DNA of 64,000 nt from Pseudomonas protegens CHA0 (GCF_000397205.1 NC_021237.1:3845001-3909000); one strand, 5' to 3'; shown: positions 18,955 to 27,391, counted from the stretch's first letter. Program-made: numbers and translations. The notes: generated by a model from the letters alone, not told the origin.

Positions 18955-19039
18955 TCACCTATTGAGCTTAATGATTTGTGCGGAGGCTTCCGCTTTCATG
19001 TCGCTCAAAGGCGATAAGTTCGAAGCTCTTGGCTTTCAA
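18955..19039 (-). repeat. Duplicated leader element, copy A
   Basis: This leader is strongly similar to 19731-19812. Shared blocks on the minus strand are ATCGCCTTTGAGCGACATGA, GCGGA-N4-TCCGC and ACAAATCATT, ending in CTCAATAGG beside the start codon. A short uORF (18999 to 18955, starts MKAEASAQ) ends 4 bases before the ATG of the 115-aa gene. Both small stems (TCGC/GCGA and GCGGA/TCCGC) are conserved. It could be a regulatory leader or a dispersed repeat. Confidence 0.65.
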
Positions 19040-19079
19040 TAAGCAGGCCACTAAAGCTCGATACAACCAAGCGTCACCT

Positions 19080-19721
19080 TTACTTGGTAATCAACATGTC
19101 GATGGTGCTGGTGTCGCAGACGTAGTTGGCCTTCTTGTCGAGGACCAAGTAAATGGCAGAGGATTGGGTGACAGGCACTTTGCTGACCGAGAAGACCGCG
19201 CCGCTGCCTCTGACCAAGCTACCCGACTGAAGAACCGTGTCGCCCTGATTCAAAGACCAAGCCACGCCATCACCGCAACTGTCATGAACACTGTTAACTC
19301 GCCCGAGAATGTTGATCTCACCGACCACCGGACTGGTCCAGCGAATAACCGTCTGGCTATTCTGGCCTGGGTGAAAGGCCACGTTGCCAGCCGCAATGGT
19401 AAAGCTGCCGTTTGCCGTGTAGGTGTAAGGTTTCATGTGAACCGAAACATGCGCCCCAGAAACTTGGTCCATCCAGCAAGTAGCTGGGAGGTTGTTACAC
19501 GAATCGGCTTTGAAGTATGGCAATAGGATGTAATTTTCAGCCTTGTTCACGCCGGAGAAGTTCTGCATAAACGACCAAGGTGAGCCTGGTGGCGCGCTCT
19601 CCTTCGCCAGGATTACATCCCTTGCCAAATTCCAGGACATGGCTGTGTCAGCAAAGGCGCTCATGCTGGCACCAAAACACGCCAAGAGACCCAGCAGGGA
19701 AACACTGATAGTTTTTTTCAT
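19080..19721 (-). CDS. Secreted protein of unknown function, 213 aa
   Basis: A Sec signal peptide (MKKTISVSLLGLLACFGASMSAFA) precedes a mature part with many beta-strand patterns and five cysteines (SCNNLPATC, DSCGDG, YVCDTS). FHPGQNSQTVIRWTSPVVGEINILGRV resembles carbohydrate-binding-like beta-sandwich domains. It probably ends up in the periplasm or outside the cell. The leader is shared with the 115-aa gene. The family is not identified. Confidence 0.7.
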   Translation of the reverse strand: MKKTISVSLLGLLACFGASMSAFADTAMSWNLARDVILAKESAPPGSPWSFMQNFSGVNKAENYILLPYFKADSCNNLPATCWMDQVSGAHVSVHMKPYTYTANGSFTIAAGNVAFHPGQNSQTVIRWTSPVVGEINILGRVNSVHDSCGDGVAWSLNQGDTVLQSGSLVRGSGAVFSVSKVPVTQSSAIYLVLDKKANYVCDTSTIDMLITK

Positions 19722-19730
19722 TTGGATTGA

Positions 19731-19812
19731 CCTATTGAGTCGAATGATTTGTCGCGGAAGACTCCGCTCTCATGTCGCTCAAAGGCGATGGCTCCAGGCT
19801 CGAGGCCTTCAC
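19731..19812 (-). repeat. Duplicated leader element, copy B
   Basis: This is the second copy of the element at 18955-19039. Its uORF (19773 to 19732) starts MRAESSAT, while copy A starts MKAEASAQ. The loop of the GCGGA/TCCGC stem differs (GTCT against AGCC) while the stem is identical. It ends 10 bases before the start of the 213-aa secreted protein gene. Confidence 0.65.
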
Positions 19813-20282
19813 ACGGATGCATGCAAATCAGCATCAAGCTGATATTCACCTCCTATGCACCCGCGGAGTGGGGAAATTCTCTCAACAAAAAACTGTATAT
19901 GCAACCAGTATTATCTGCCCTGTGCTCTATCTCTCCTGCCCGGAAGGGTCCAGACCCGTACCAGGAAGAACGGCCTGCCCATCGCACACGCGACCTGGGG
20001 CAATGGATGTGACGGAGCTGAAAACGCAAAGGTCCCGATCTTGTCGAGGGCTCTTCAGTTAGGCGGTCTTGAAACCCGCCTGACTACCGATATTGGTGAA
20101 TCGGCAGCTCACTGCAAGTGATACAGCCAGCGATTATCGAGAGAAAGCTGCCCTTACCATGACAACGCAGGCAGCAAAAATGGCAGCTCCAATGCCGAGC
20201 GAAATACTGCGGCCTTCCCACTCCAGAGCATTCACAAGATCAGCGAGAGGGCAGACAGAAGTTCGAGAGCCAATAGGCCCGA
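19813..20282. other. Gene-free stretch
   Basis: About 470 bases without a supported gene between the duplicated leader and the adhesin gene. On the minus strand at 20128-20330 an open frame runs on past the end of the adhesin gene in another phase and contains a hydrophobic stretch (LGIGAAIFAACVVM). It has no start codon, so it may be a gene remnant. Confidence 0.4.
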
Positions 20283-21098
20283 CTAAGGTGGAGATATTCT
20301 CAGCACGATAGATCTGGAGAACTCACCAGGTTCAACAGTTCCTTTGCTGAACAGCGTTGATTTGACCAAAACCGGAGTAGATACGCCCTCCTGCACTTTG
20401 ATTGAAGCACCCTGCGCCGCTGGTTTGCCTTCAATCGTGAGTTTGGAGTACAAGCTGCCATCCGCTCTAAGATTAACGCGGGAATCACTTTCCCGGCTCG
20501 CATATATGATTACGCTAGACGCACCGGTACATGACAACTGCAGGTTAGTAACTGCCTCGTTACCATCTATTGCACGTTCACTGACATTGTCATGAACAAT
20601 TGTTTTGTTTCCACCCACATCACACTTAAGCGCTGGCTTGACAACTCGAGCACAAGGACCATACAAACTGTATGCTCCGCCGATAGTATTGCTCACCTCG
20701 GAATAAGCCAAGGAAATGCAGAACGTGCTCGGAACATAAGTCCACTTTGGAACAACAAAGGACCCATGCAGTGGTATCGAAAAACCTTTCTCCCGCAATC
20801 GATAAAGAACGAGTTCTGGTGACGAGGACGGCTGAATTTCATAGCGATAAGGCGTATCTATCCAGGAAGAATGTTCTCCAGGGGCAGGCGCACCAACTAT
20901 TAACACAGTACATTTACTCCTACTCACCGTGCTACAAATATATTCATTCGGCCCCCAATTTGAAACTGTAAAATAATATCTAGTACCAGCTGGCTCATAC
21001 ACGCTCTTCGTTGAAACTATCGAAATAGCAAAAGCAGTATCAACCATTAGAAAAAGTAAAAAAATACTTGCAACTCTATAGAACCTATAAAATTTCAA
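20283..21098 (-). CDS. Orphan fimbrial-adhesin-like secreted protein (MrpH-like)
   Basis: About 271 residues from a TTG at 21098, with a hydrophobic signal segment (VASIFLLFLMVDTAFA). No ATG or good SD precedes it, so the start is uncertain. The C-terminal half (CDVGGNKTIVHDNVSERAI, LQLSCTGASSVIIYAS, a Val-rich final strand) resembles the pilin-like domain of chaperone-usher tip adhesins. Codon usage is visibly more AT-rich than in flanking genes, suggesting transfer. No chaperone, usher or major pilin gene is nearby. Confidence 0.6.
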   Translation of the reverse strand: MKFYRFYRVASIFLLFLMVDTAFAISIVSTKSVYEPAGTRYYFTVSNWGPNEYICSTVSRSKCTVLIVGAPAPGEHSSWIDTPYRYEIQPSSSPELVLYRLREKGFSIPLHGSFVVPKWTYVPSTFCISLAYSEVSNTIGGAYSLYGPCARVVKPALKCDVGGNKTIVHDNVSERAIDGNEAVTNLQLSCTGASSVIIYASRESDSRVNLRADGSLYSKLTIEGKPAAQGASIKVQEGVSTPVLVKSTLFSKGTVEPGEFSRSIVLRISPP

Positions 21099-21518
21099 GG
21101 CATTAAATCCCGACCCAGTAAATGAGTCGAAAGAATATAAATCCCCCCTGGTTTTAGATCTAAGAATCTACCGCTTCTTTTTGTAGGACCGTTCCGAAAG
21201 CATATGGATGGTCTCCTGCATGCCTTTATCTAAACTGACTTGTGTAGAGCTTGCAGCCCTACCTGCTGAATGGGCGAAGCCAAGGATTCAGGCAGCCGCC
21301 GGGAGTGGGCAGACGCAGGCTTCCTCAAGCAGTTCCGGGCAATTGCCAAGGCTAGCTGGTGACCATGGTCAGCTCACATAGATCATGCTCCAGGGACGAA
21401 GTAGCAGAGGACCAATTACTACGCGATGACTGGGAACTACCCGAGCCTGTGCAGCCTGGAGCTCCCCAGTCCTAGCCGTAGGGCTGGGGGGCAATGGAGC
21501 CACGAACACGCTTGGGGA
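21099..21518. other. Gene-free stretch between secreted-protein genes
   Basis: No gene is supported. The left 80 bases are AT-rich and may carry the promoter of the adhesin-like gene. An inverted repeat at about 21465-21490 (CCCCAG-CCTA / TAGG-CTGGGG) lies just past the stop of the leftward gene at 21519 and may be its terminator. Confidence 0.4.
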
Positions 21519-21839
21519 TTATTGCCGGAGGTTAGGCTGGGTGGGAATCAGGTCCTGAATTTGAGCACAAGAGTAGGTGTTGGAGTAGTCATGGAAACGT
21601 GGCTTTATTTCGGCGCCATAGGTCACGCACTGGAACGCCGACGAACCTTTTTGCAAGATCAGAAAGTGCACCAGGCCGACTCGTGCTGGCGCCTGGTAGG
21701 CCGCCTTGACTTCATAGCCGCTACGCAGCAACTCGCTCACCGGAGTGGTGTCGTCCGCCAGTGAAAATGGGCTAGCGCCTACGAGGCCCAGCAGGGAGAT
21801 GCTCAGGGAGATTTTTGCAAAAGGCTTGGTGATTGGCAT
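21519..21839 (-). CDS. Small secreted protein of unknown function
   Basis: The product is 106 residues from ATG 21839 (an upstream ATG at 21854 is less likely). The signal peptide ends near PFSLADD. The mature part has two cysteines (FQCVTYG, YSCAQIQ) likely to pair. The family is not known. It belongs to the run of exported unknowns in 19-22 kb. Confidence 0.6.
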   Translation of the reverse strand: MPITKPFAKISLSISLLGLVGASPFSLADDTTPVSELLRSGYEVKAAYQAPARVGLVHFLILQKGSSAFQCVTYGAEIKPRFHDYSNTYSCAQIQDLIPTQPNLRQ

Positions 21840-22104
21840 GAATCCGTCGTCCATGAATGGAAAATGCCAAGTTACCTAAATTCTGCAACCCCGTCACGAT
21901 CCCGGCCCGATCGAATTGCAGAGTTTGGCGACCTGTGGAGCAGTTTGAACAGTCCAGCCCCGGATGCGATCAGCACCCTATGAAGCATGCCGATTGGCGC
22001 TCGTCCCGGCCGGTGCAGGCCGTTCGAGAATCCGTTTGAAACACCCCGGCCAGTCGAGCGCAGAGCCGCCTCACCTCGATAGTGGCTGGAGAGACGTGCT
22101 TCGT

Positions 22105-22737
22105 TCATTTATCCAGATTCAATAGTTCCTGCATCCGGTCCCCTATCATTCCCCGCAACCACGCAGCATGAAACTCCATCTCCTCCAGAGAAGTGCCCTC
22201 GGCCAATCGATATACGAACTCCTTGCCCCTCGGTCCCTGGCACACGACACTAAAATGGCCATCGCGGTCATAACTGGCGAGCACGTAAGGGCAGATACAA
22301 ATGATGTCGCTAAATGGCACTTGCACTTCGGCGGGCTTGCGAGCGCGACGGGTGACCGTGAGAGTAAGCAGTTGCTGGTTTTCGTCGAACGTGAAGGCCA
22401 GCACTCTAGATGCAGAAAAAATCCACGCGAAGACCAGCCCCATGAGCACAACAGACCCACACAGGAGCTGGATGAACAACGACGTTGTGAGGCTAGACCC
22501 ATCGCTGCTCGGTTCAGCTGGGATCGCTTCGAACCCGAGAAGGAGCAGTAGCGTCAGCACCAAGCCCGGCAACAACCCAAGCACCACAAAGCAGAAACCC
22601 AAAATGGCCGCCCCCGTGCTTCCAAGGGTCAGCAAGTCCGGGCCGCGATGCCAAACAGGTGGGTGAACGGCAGGGCTTTCAGCGCTTGACGCAACTAGAG
22701 GCGTTGCGATGCGGTGAGGCGGACTTTGACCATTCAT
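22105..22737 (-). CDS. Inner-membrane protein of unknown function
   Basis: The product is 210 residues with two predicted membrane helices (GAAILGFCFVVLGLLPGLVLTLLLLLGF and LFIQLLCGSVVLMGLVFAWIF, about 43-70 and 88-108) and a cytoplasmic C-terminal domain rich in beta strands (VLAFTFDENQQLLTLTVTRR, CPYVLASYDRDGHFSVVCQG), perhaps PH-like. No specific role is apparent. Confidence 0.7.
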   Translation of the reverse strand: MNGQSPPHRIATPLVASSAESPAVHPPVWHRGPDLLTLGSTGAAILGFCFVVLGLLPGLVLTLLLLLGFEAIPAEPSSDGSSLTTSLFIQLLCGSVVLMGLVFAWIFSASRVLAFTFDENQQLLTLTVTRRARKPAEVQVPFSDIICICPYVLASYDRDGHFSVVCQGPRGKEFVYRLAEGTSLEEMEFHAAWLRGMIGDRMQELLNLDK

Positions 22738-23037
22738 CTAGCAGGCTCCAGAGATGTAGCGTAGACGGTACCACTACTGCCAGATAGTTCGGCCTAGAGT
22801 TACCAGGCTTTTTTCACCACCTCTACTTGTGAACTTCCCCAAAGAACCACCGGCAAATACCTGGCGATCAGGGCGCCAACAAATAGACGCACATAGCGGA
22901 TTCATCGATGCTGAAGGGGCGCAAGCCCTTCTCTGCCGCAAGAGCATGCCAAGTATCCGAGCGCTGAGTTGATTTACCCGCCTACTCGACAACTAGTGAC
23001 AGTGTGATCTATCAATCAAGATCAAGTTGCCGCCATG
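22738..23037. other. Gene-poor stretch with possible remnant
   Basis: No complete gene is supported. The 72-aa leftward frame at 22774-22992 lacks SD and codon bias. A different minus-strand phase around 22890-22980 reads as a short protein-like tail (WHALAAEKGLRPFSIDES) with no start, which may be a decayed gene end. Confidence 0.35.
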
Positions 23038-23214
23038 CTATCCGGCACACGCTCTTGCTCGCCTGATCAAGTAGTAGGCGATCCCCAAGGCAATGATTGC
23101 GGGCCCCACGTTATCGAGCTTTGTAGCACCATCGGCCAAATGTCGCCCGGCCTGCACGAGCATGAGGACAGCACCGACATACAGGATCGCCACCTTAAAA
23201 CGCTTCCAGCTCAT
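23038..23214 (-). CDS. Two-helix membrane microprotein, 58 aa
   Basis: The 59-codon frame from ATG 23214 has GGAGGG 4 bases upstream. The product starts MSWKRFKVAILYVGAVLM and has two hydrophobic segments (AILYVGAVLMLVQAG and VGPAIIALGIAYYLI) separated by a short polar loop, with a basic C-terminus (RRARACAG). It is an inner-membrane hairpin protein of unknown function. It is easily missed because of its length. Confidence 0.65.
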   Translation of the reverse strand: MSWKRFKVAILYVGAVLMLVQAGRHLADGATKLDNVGPAIIALGIAYYLIRRARACAG

Positions 23215-23370
23215 TTAGCCCTCCCGCTTTGGAGATGACCGAACAGTGCACGCGCAATCGCAAGAGCAAGAAGGTCTCACCCACAAAGTAAATTGCGGAG
23301 CAGTATTTGAAGTTGCGAATTGATTCAGAGTAAGGCTCACTCAAAAAACCGTGCAAGCCCTTGAAATAGA

Positions 23371-23457
23371 TGGTGCCCGAAGCCGGAATCGAACCGGCAC
23401 GCCCTTACGAGCGGGGGATTTTAAGTCCCATGCGTCTACCAGTTTCGCCATTCGGGC
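23371..23457 (-). tRNA. tRNA-Leu (UAA anticodon)
   Basis: The 87-base minus-strand sequence begins GCCCGAATGGCGAAACTGG and ends in GGGCACCA, so CCA is encoded. The anticodon loop ACTTAAAAT gives UAA. The long variable arm (CGCTCGTAAGGGCG) and T-arm (GGTTCGATTCC) are complete. It stands alone. I found no second copy of its 3' end in the window, so there is no evidence of an integrated element here. Confidence 0.97.
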
Positions 23458-23813
23458 GGTAGCGCGATAACGCGGCACTGGAACATTCAATCGGCATCAG
23501 GCCGTCCAGTGTTTGAAGCAGGGAGTGGAATATATACATCCAGTCCTTGTGAAGCAAGGTCGAAGCCGGCAAAAAAGCCCGGTTCCCGACTCGCTGTCGA
23601 GGGTAAAAAAACACGGTAAATCAGAGATCTACAGCGTCATCCCGAGGTTCAACCAGGGGCCGCACGGCCTCTCGCCAATTCCCTCAGCGGCGGCAAGACT
23701 AACATGGCGCTATAAGCCAACCAACTGATTTTTAAAGACTTATCCTGAAATGACAGCCTCGGACGAAGCTCCTGCCAGCAATGTCCAGGAAGAGCTTCCT
23801 CCCCGGGCAGCCC
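23458..23813. other. Gene-free stretch upstream of tRNA-Leu
   Basis: No gene is supported in 356 bases. The tRNA promoter should lie in the first 60 bases. The leftward frame at 23740-24069 overlaps the real 66-aa gene in another phase and is rejected. Confidence 0.45.
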
Positions 23814-24014
23814 TCAAGCTTGCGCGGAAAAACTCAAGGAGAGCTTGAGCGCGTCGTCCTTGGCGACCGCCTGCTCGGCCTCCAGATGCGCCGCGAACTC
23901 CTGCTCCACAGGCGCCTCGGGACCTTTGACTTGAGCAACCGAGCGGTTGTGTTCCAGTACTTTCGAGAGTTGGGCGTAGCTGTAGTTGGCGGGAGGCGTA
24001 TTGCCGATGTTCAT
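23814..24014 (-). CDS. Small hydrophilic protein, 66 aa
   Basis: Start ATG at 24014 has AAGGAAGG upstream. The product (MNIGNTPPANYSYAQLSKV ... DDALKLSLSFSAQA) is helical and acidic, with no membrane segment or cysteines. It is probably a conserved pseudomonad protein, but the family is not named from sequence. Confidence 0.6.
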   Translation of the reverse strand: MNIGNTPPANYSYAQLSKVLEHNRSVAQVKGPEAPVEQEFAAHLEAEQAVAKDDALKLSLSFSAQA

Positions 24015-24282
24015 GAAGACCTTCCTTGAATGGGTAAAGACCAAGCCAGGTGCAGAAAGCCTCGAGCACCGCCCGAGTTGCGCACCCTTGGGTGAAAATG
24101 GCGAGGGAGGTTAACAGCTATAACCAGAAAGACGTACATCAAGCGCCTGTGGAGTTCGCCCAGTACAGATGACCTCGCCATCCATGAACCGGTAAAGAGT
24201 CATAGATACTGGGCGAACGCTGTAACGCTATGCCCTCGCAATGACATGTTCAACTGTCAGCAATACGCGCCTCCCCGCCCCC

Positions 24283-24546
24283 TCAGCCGGCGTAGTGGGT
24301 GAAGGCCCCGGCAAAGGCTCGGCGCCCTGCCCGCAATTCGGTACGCAGCTCGCCAATCAGATTGGAGATGTCGCGCACGCTGGTTAGTTCGGCAGTGGAG
24401 ACACCGGTGAGCAGCAAGTCCACCCGGCCCGACTCTGCATCGTAGATCTTGATGGTCAGGGAGCCGTTGGGGTTCAGGGCGCAGGCGCAGGACAGCGGGA
24501 GAAAGCCGGACTCCAATATGTGGCAAAGCTCGCTGGTAGAGAGCAT
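24283..24546 (-). CDS. DUF1652 family protein
   Basis: The product is 87 residues from ATG 24546. The opening (MLSTSELCHILESGFLPLSCACALN) followed by LTIKIYDAESGRVDLLLTGV is the DUF1652 pattern that is common and often multi-copy in Pseudomonas. The function is unknown. Confidence 0.82.
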   Translation of the reverse strand: MLSTSELCHILESGFLPLSCACALNPNGSLTIKIYDAESGRVDLLLTGVSTAELTSVRDISNLIGELRTELRAGRRAFAGAFTHYAG

Positions 24547-24898
24547 GGCTTCTCGCCTGTATGGGGGAGGTGAAGTTCGCCCGTTCAGGATAGGCCTGTA
24601 TACGCTTTTGTGTATCAGAAAAAACACAGAGAAATGTTAACTACCCCGCAGTTATCGAATGCCTGCGCAATGCCTCAGCGCTTCGAAATGATGAAGGCTT
24701 GTGCATGGCCGGGCTGTTTTTTTTCGTGGCGACTCTGTAGTTTCCACTACATGAACCCGATCCCCCGGCCTGGCCTCGCAGCGATTATTACCCCCTTCAT
24801 CAGCAAGGTGGGCTAGCGGCCGTCCAGGCTGTCGAAAACCCGCCTCGGAGGCGGGGTTGACCACCACTCTTCTGAGGCAACTACCCCAGGAGAAAACC
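24547..24898. other. Gene-free stretch with T tract and hairpin
   Basis: No gene is supported. A run of eight T at about 24717-24724 follows a GC-rich segment. A strong stem at 24837-24857 (ACCCGCCTC / GAGGCGGGGT) precedes the kinase-like gene, with a T4 tract on its minus-strand side. Confidence 0.4.
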
Positions 24899-25387
24899 AT
24901 GAAGCACTCATCACCCGCCGTACTGCATTTACTGTGCGGCAAGATCGCCTCGGGCAAGTCCACCCTGGCCAGGCAGCTGGCAGAGGCGCACGGTAGCGTC
25001 CTGATCTCTGAAGACCAGTGGCTGGCAGGCCTGTATCCGGAGCAGATTCATTCGATTGCCGACTACCTGCTCCACGCCCAGCGCCTGGCAAGTGTGCTGG
25101 AACCGCTGGTGATCGCCATGTTGCGCGCTGGAACCTGTGTCGTCCTGGACTTTCCCGCCAATACCGTCGCCCAGCGAACCTGGCTGCGAGCGCTGGCGGA
25201 CCAGGCCGGCACCCCTCATCAATTGCATGTACTGGATGTGGATGAAGCCCAGTGCAAGGCAAGGCTGCGCGAGCGCAATCGTCTGGGCGATCACCCGTTT
25301 GCCGCCAGCGACGAGCAGTTCGAACGGATTAGCCGCTACTTCGTGCCGCCTCAGGAAGAGGAAGGGCTGCACATCGTCCGGCACTAG
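24899..25387 (+). CDS. P-loop kinase-like ATPase (AAA_33 type)
   Basis: The product is 162 residues. Walker A GKIASGKST lies near residues 14-22, a Walker B-like strand GTCVVLDFP at about 78-86, and a lid arginine motif CKARLRERN near 121. This is the layout of small zeta-toxin/chloramphenicol-phosphotransferase-like kinases. GGAG precedes the ATG. The substrate is unknown. No antitoxin gene is adjacent. Confidence 0.75.
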   Translation: MKHSSPAVLHLLCGKIASGKSTLARQLAEAHGSVLISEDQWLAGLYPEQIHSIADYLLHAQRLASVLEPLVIAMLRAGTCVVLDFPANTVAQRTWLRALADQAGTPHQLHVLDVDEAQCKARLRERNRLGDHPFAASDEQFERISRYFVPPQEEEGLHIVRH

Positions 25388-25482
25388 GCGTATCGGCAGT
25401 CACGGTCGGGTGAGCCAGGTGCCCGATCGTGAATCCTGTGCATCCAGCTCATGGGAAAAGTGGCCCGCGACAAATTCCAGGC

Positions 25483-25550
25483 AAAAAAAAGCCCAAGTAG
25501 CTGATGGACACTTGGGGCTAAAAATGCATAAACCGTGGTAGGTGAACGCA
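25483..25550 (-). ncRNA. Candidate small RNA (about 68 nt)
   Basis: On the minus strand a sigma70-like promoter (TTGTTA, 18-bp spacer, TACTAT; 25585 to 25556) is followed by about 60 bases. These contain a U-rich stretch (TTTATGCATTTTTA) and then a rho-independent terminator (GCCCAAGT/ACTTGGGGC with eight T, 25483-25518). There is no plausible ORF. Promoter, U-rich Hfq-like site and terminator in close order are typical of trans-acting sRNAs. Confidence 0.4.
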
Positions 25551-25993
25551 GGGCTATAGTAACGGAATCGTACATTCTGTAACAACATATTTTGAGAAAA
25601 AAACCACAAATAAAATCACCTAAGTCATTAAATATCCACACTTTTTTTGAGTATTTGGATTTCAGGACAGATTTCTGGAAGGCCTCCATCAGTGTTGGAG
25701 CCGCGAAAAAAAGGTGCCAGCCACGCACCTGCAATGCTTCGTGAAGCATTCAACAAAATAGCGTTGAAAATTCACAGAATCGCAACAGACAGATAACAGC
25801 AGCCACCTTAAATTGCCGGCACCCGTCCGAATGGAATGTTCCGGTATGAATGAATTTCTTGATGCCCTGCCCTTGCTGCTCTGCCTGACGACCTTCGCCT
25901 GGTGCTGCTGGGGCTAGAGCCAGCCCGACCTCCGTCCGCGACCACCGCCCGCCCCCCTTCCCCCCTACCCCTCTGGATATGCCTGGCAAAGCC
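25551..25993. other. Gene-free stretch
   Basis: No gene is supported. The part 25580-25690 is markedly AT-rich. A 23-codon frame at 25847-25918 (starts MNEFLDALPLLLC, ends CCWG) could encode a tiny membrane peptide but lacks a clear SD. Confidence 0.35.
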
Positions 25994-26602
25994 TTACGCC
26001 GGCTCGGCGGGCCTGTGGGCGCTGAACAAGGCCTGTCCGATAGCCCGGGCCCTTTGCAGATTGGCGGCTTGGGCGCCGGACTCCGACTCGTACAGCAAAT
26101 GCGACGTCAGCACACTGGCCCCGCAGTAATCGAAGATCCCGTGATCAATCTGAGCCTGCATCGCTTCGAGGTAGCGGTGACGCTCATAGGTACCGGCATC
26201 AGCCCCAGCCACCCCTACCAGATGCACCCGAAGGCGCCCCAGCTTTTTCACCAACCTGGCATCGGCCTGGAAATCAAACGCCCAGCCATTGCTGAACACC
26301 CGGTCGATCCACCCCTTGAGCAGCGCTGGCATGGACCACCAGTAGACCGGATAGACCAGTACCAGAGCATCAGCGCGATCGATCCGGGCCTGTTCGGCGA
26401 GAACGTCCACAGGGGGGGTGACCTGGGTTCTGTGTACCGCAATATCTGCAGCGCCGAAGCGCGGCTCGAAGCCCTCACTCCAGAGATCGGCAAGCTCGAA
26501 GGAGTGCTCCGCAGACTCGGCCAGGCCTTCGGCAATCTGCCGGGCAAGGCTGTGGGTCAGGGACCTGGGGTCGTGATGGGCAAAGACAAGAAGTGCGTGC
26601 AT
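25994..26602 (-). CDS. NAD(P)H:quinone oxidoreductase/flavodoxin-fold protein
   Basis: The product is 202 residues from ATG 26602. ALLVFAHHDPRSLTHSLARQ is the flavin phosphate-binding start. DALVLVYPVYWWSMPALLKGWIDRVFSNGWAF is the hallmark of the DT-diaphorase/KefF-like family. It is divergent from a TetR gene, with a shared operator-like palindrome between them. It likely reduces quinones by two electrons under TetR control. Confidence 0.85.
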   Translation of the reverse strand: MHALLVFAHHDPRSLTHSLARQIAEGLAESAEHSFELADLWSEGFEPRFGAADIAVHRTQVTPPVDVLAEQARIDRADALVLVYPVYWWSMPALLKGWIDRVFSNGWAFDFQADARLVKKLGRLRVHLVGVAGADAGTYERHRYLEAMQAQIDHGIFDYCGASVLTSHLLYESESGAQAANLQRARAIGQALFSAHRPAEPA

Positions 26603-26645
26603 GGCGACTACTCCCACAAGCGCATTGCGCTAATTGCAGAGGATT

Positions 26646-26692
26646 TATATACTTTTAGTAAGTTACGACCAATAACCTACCTTTGGTATATA
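26646..26692. promoter_or_regulatory. Candidate TetR operator between quinone reductase and regulator
   Basis: Two inverted half-sites, TATATACTTTTAGTAAG and (on the other strand) TATATACCAAAGGTAGG, match at 11 of 17 positions including the outer TATATAC. A central GTAAGTTAC is itself palindromic. The element spans the divergent promoter region. Confidence 0.5.
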
Positions 26693-26695
26693 AGC

Positions 26696-27337
26696 ATGTC
26701 AAGCCGCCAGAACACCGATGCCTCACCGCGCCGTCGCCTGACACGGGAACAGCGCCTGCAGCAGTTGATGGGCGTGGCCTGGCAGATAGTTCGCGAACAA
26801 GGCACCGAGGCCCTGACACTGGGGCACCTGGCAGAACAGGCCGGTGTCACCAAACCCGTGGTCTACGATCATTTCGACACTCGGGCGGTACTCCTGGCGG
26901 CCCTCTACCAGGACTACGATCAGCGTCAGACCGCACTCATGGAGCAGGCGCTGGAGACTGCCAGCCCCACGCTGGCGGCTCGCGCCGATGTGATTGCCGC
27001 GTCCTATATGGATTGTGTGCAACGCCAGGGCCGTGAAATCCCTGGGGTGATCGCCGCCCTGGCCAGCTCGCCGGAGCTGGAACAGACCAAGCGTGAATAC
27101 GAGGCCACCTTCCTGGAAACCTGTCGAGGTGCCCTTGAGCCCTTCGCGAACGGCGCCGTGATAGGCGCCGCGGGCCTGCGGGCCATGCTCGGCGCCGCTA
27201 AAGCGCTGTCCCATGCCGCCACACTGGGAGAGATCAGCTTCGGCCAAGCCCAGGAAGAGCTCTGCGACACCATCGTGGCCATGGTCGAAAGAGCCCGCGC
27301 CAGGCAACGCACACCGGCATCCGGCGCTTCCCGTTAA
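26696..27337 (+). CDS. TetR family transcriptional regulator
   Basis: The product is 213 residues. The N-terminal HTH is clear (GTEALTLGHLAEQAGVTKPVVYDHFDTRAVLLAALY, about residues 40-75). The C-terminal ligand domain is generic. It is divergent from the quinone reductase gene, which it probably represses together with itself. Confidence 0.9.
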   Translation: MSSRQNTDASPRRRLTREQRLQQLMGVAWQIVREQGTEALTLGHLAEQAGVTKPVVYDHFDTRAVLLAALYQDYDQRQTALMEQALETASPTLAARADVIAASYMDCVQRQGREIPGVIAALASSPELEQTKREYEATFLETCRGALEPFANGAVIGAAGLRAMLGAAKALSHAATLGEISFGQAQEELCDTIVAMVERARARQRTPASGASR

Positions 27338-27391
27338 TTGTGAACCGACTCTTGAAAACGCGCCCCGAAGGGGTACCGCAAGGACGCTGCA

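Noticed and set aside
20128..20330. Start-less leftward frame past the adhesin gene, with a hydrophobic segment
   Set aside because: It has no start codon in frame and overlaps the end of the adhesin gene; at most a remnant.
22774..22992. 72-aa leftward frame
   Set aside because: No SD, Arg/Ser-rich chance composition, and a different phase there looks more protein-like.
23371..23457. tRNA-Leu as the attachment site for the low-GC region
   Set aside because: No second copy of the tRNA 3' end and no integrase gene nearby.
25384..25749. 121-aa leftward open frame downstream of the kinase-like gene
   Set aside because: It spans the candidate sRNA promoter and the terminator stem, and its composition is AT-rich with no protein-like pattern.
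25847..25918. 23-codon frame for a hydrophobic peptide ending CCWG
   Set aside because: No convincing SD and too short to judge without comparison.
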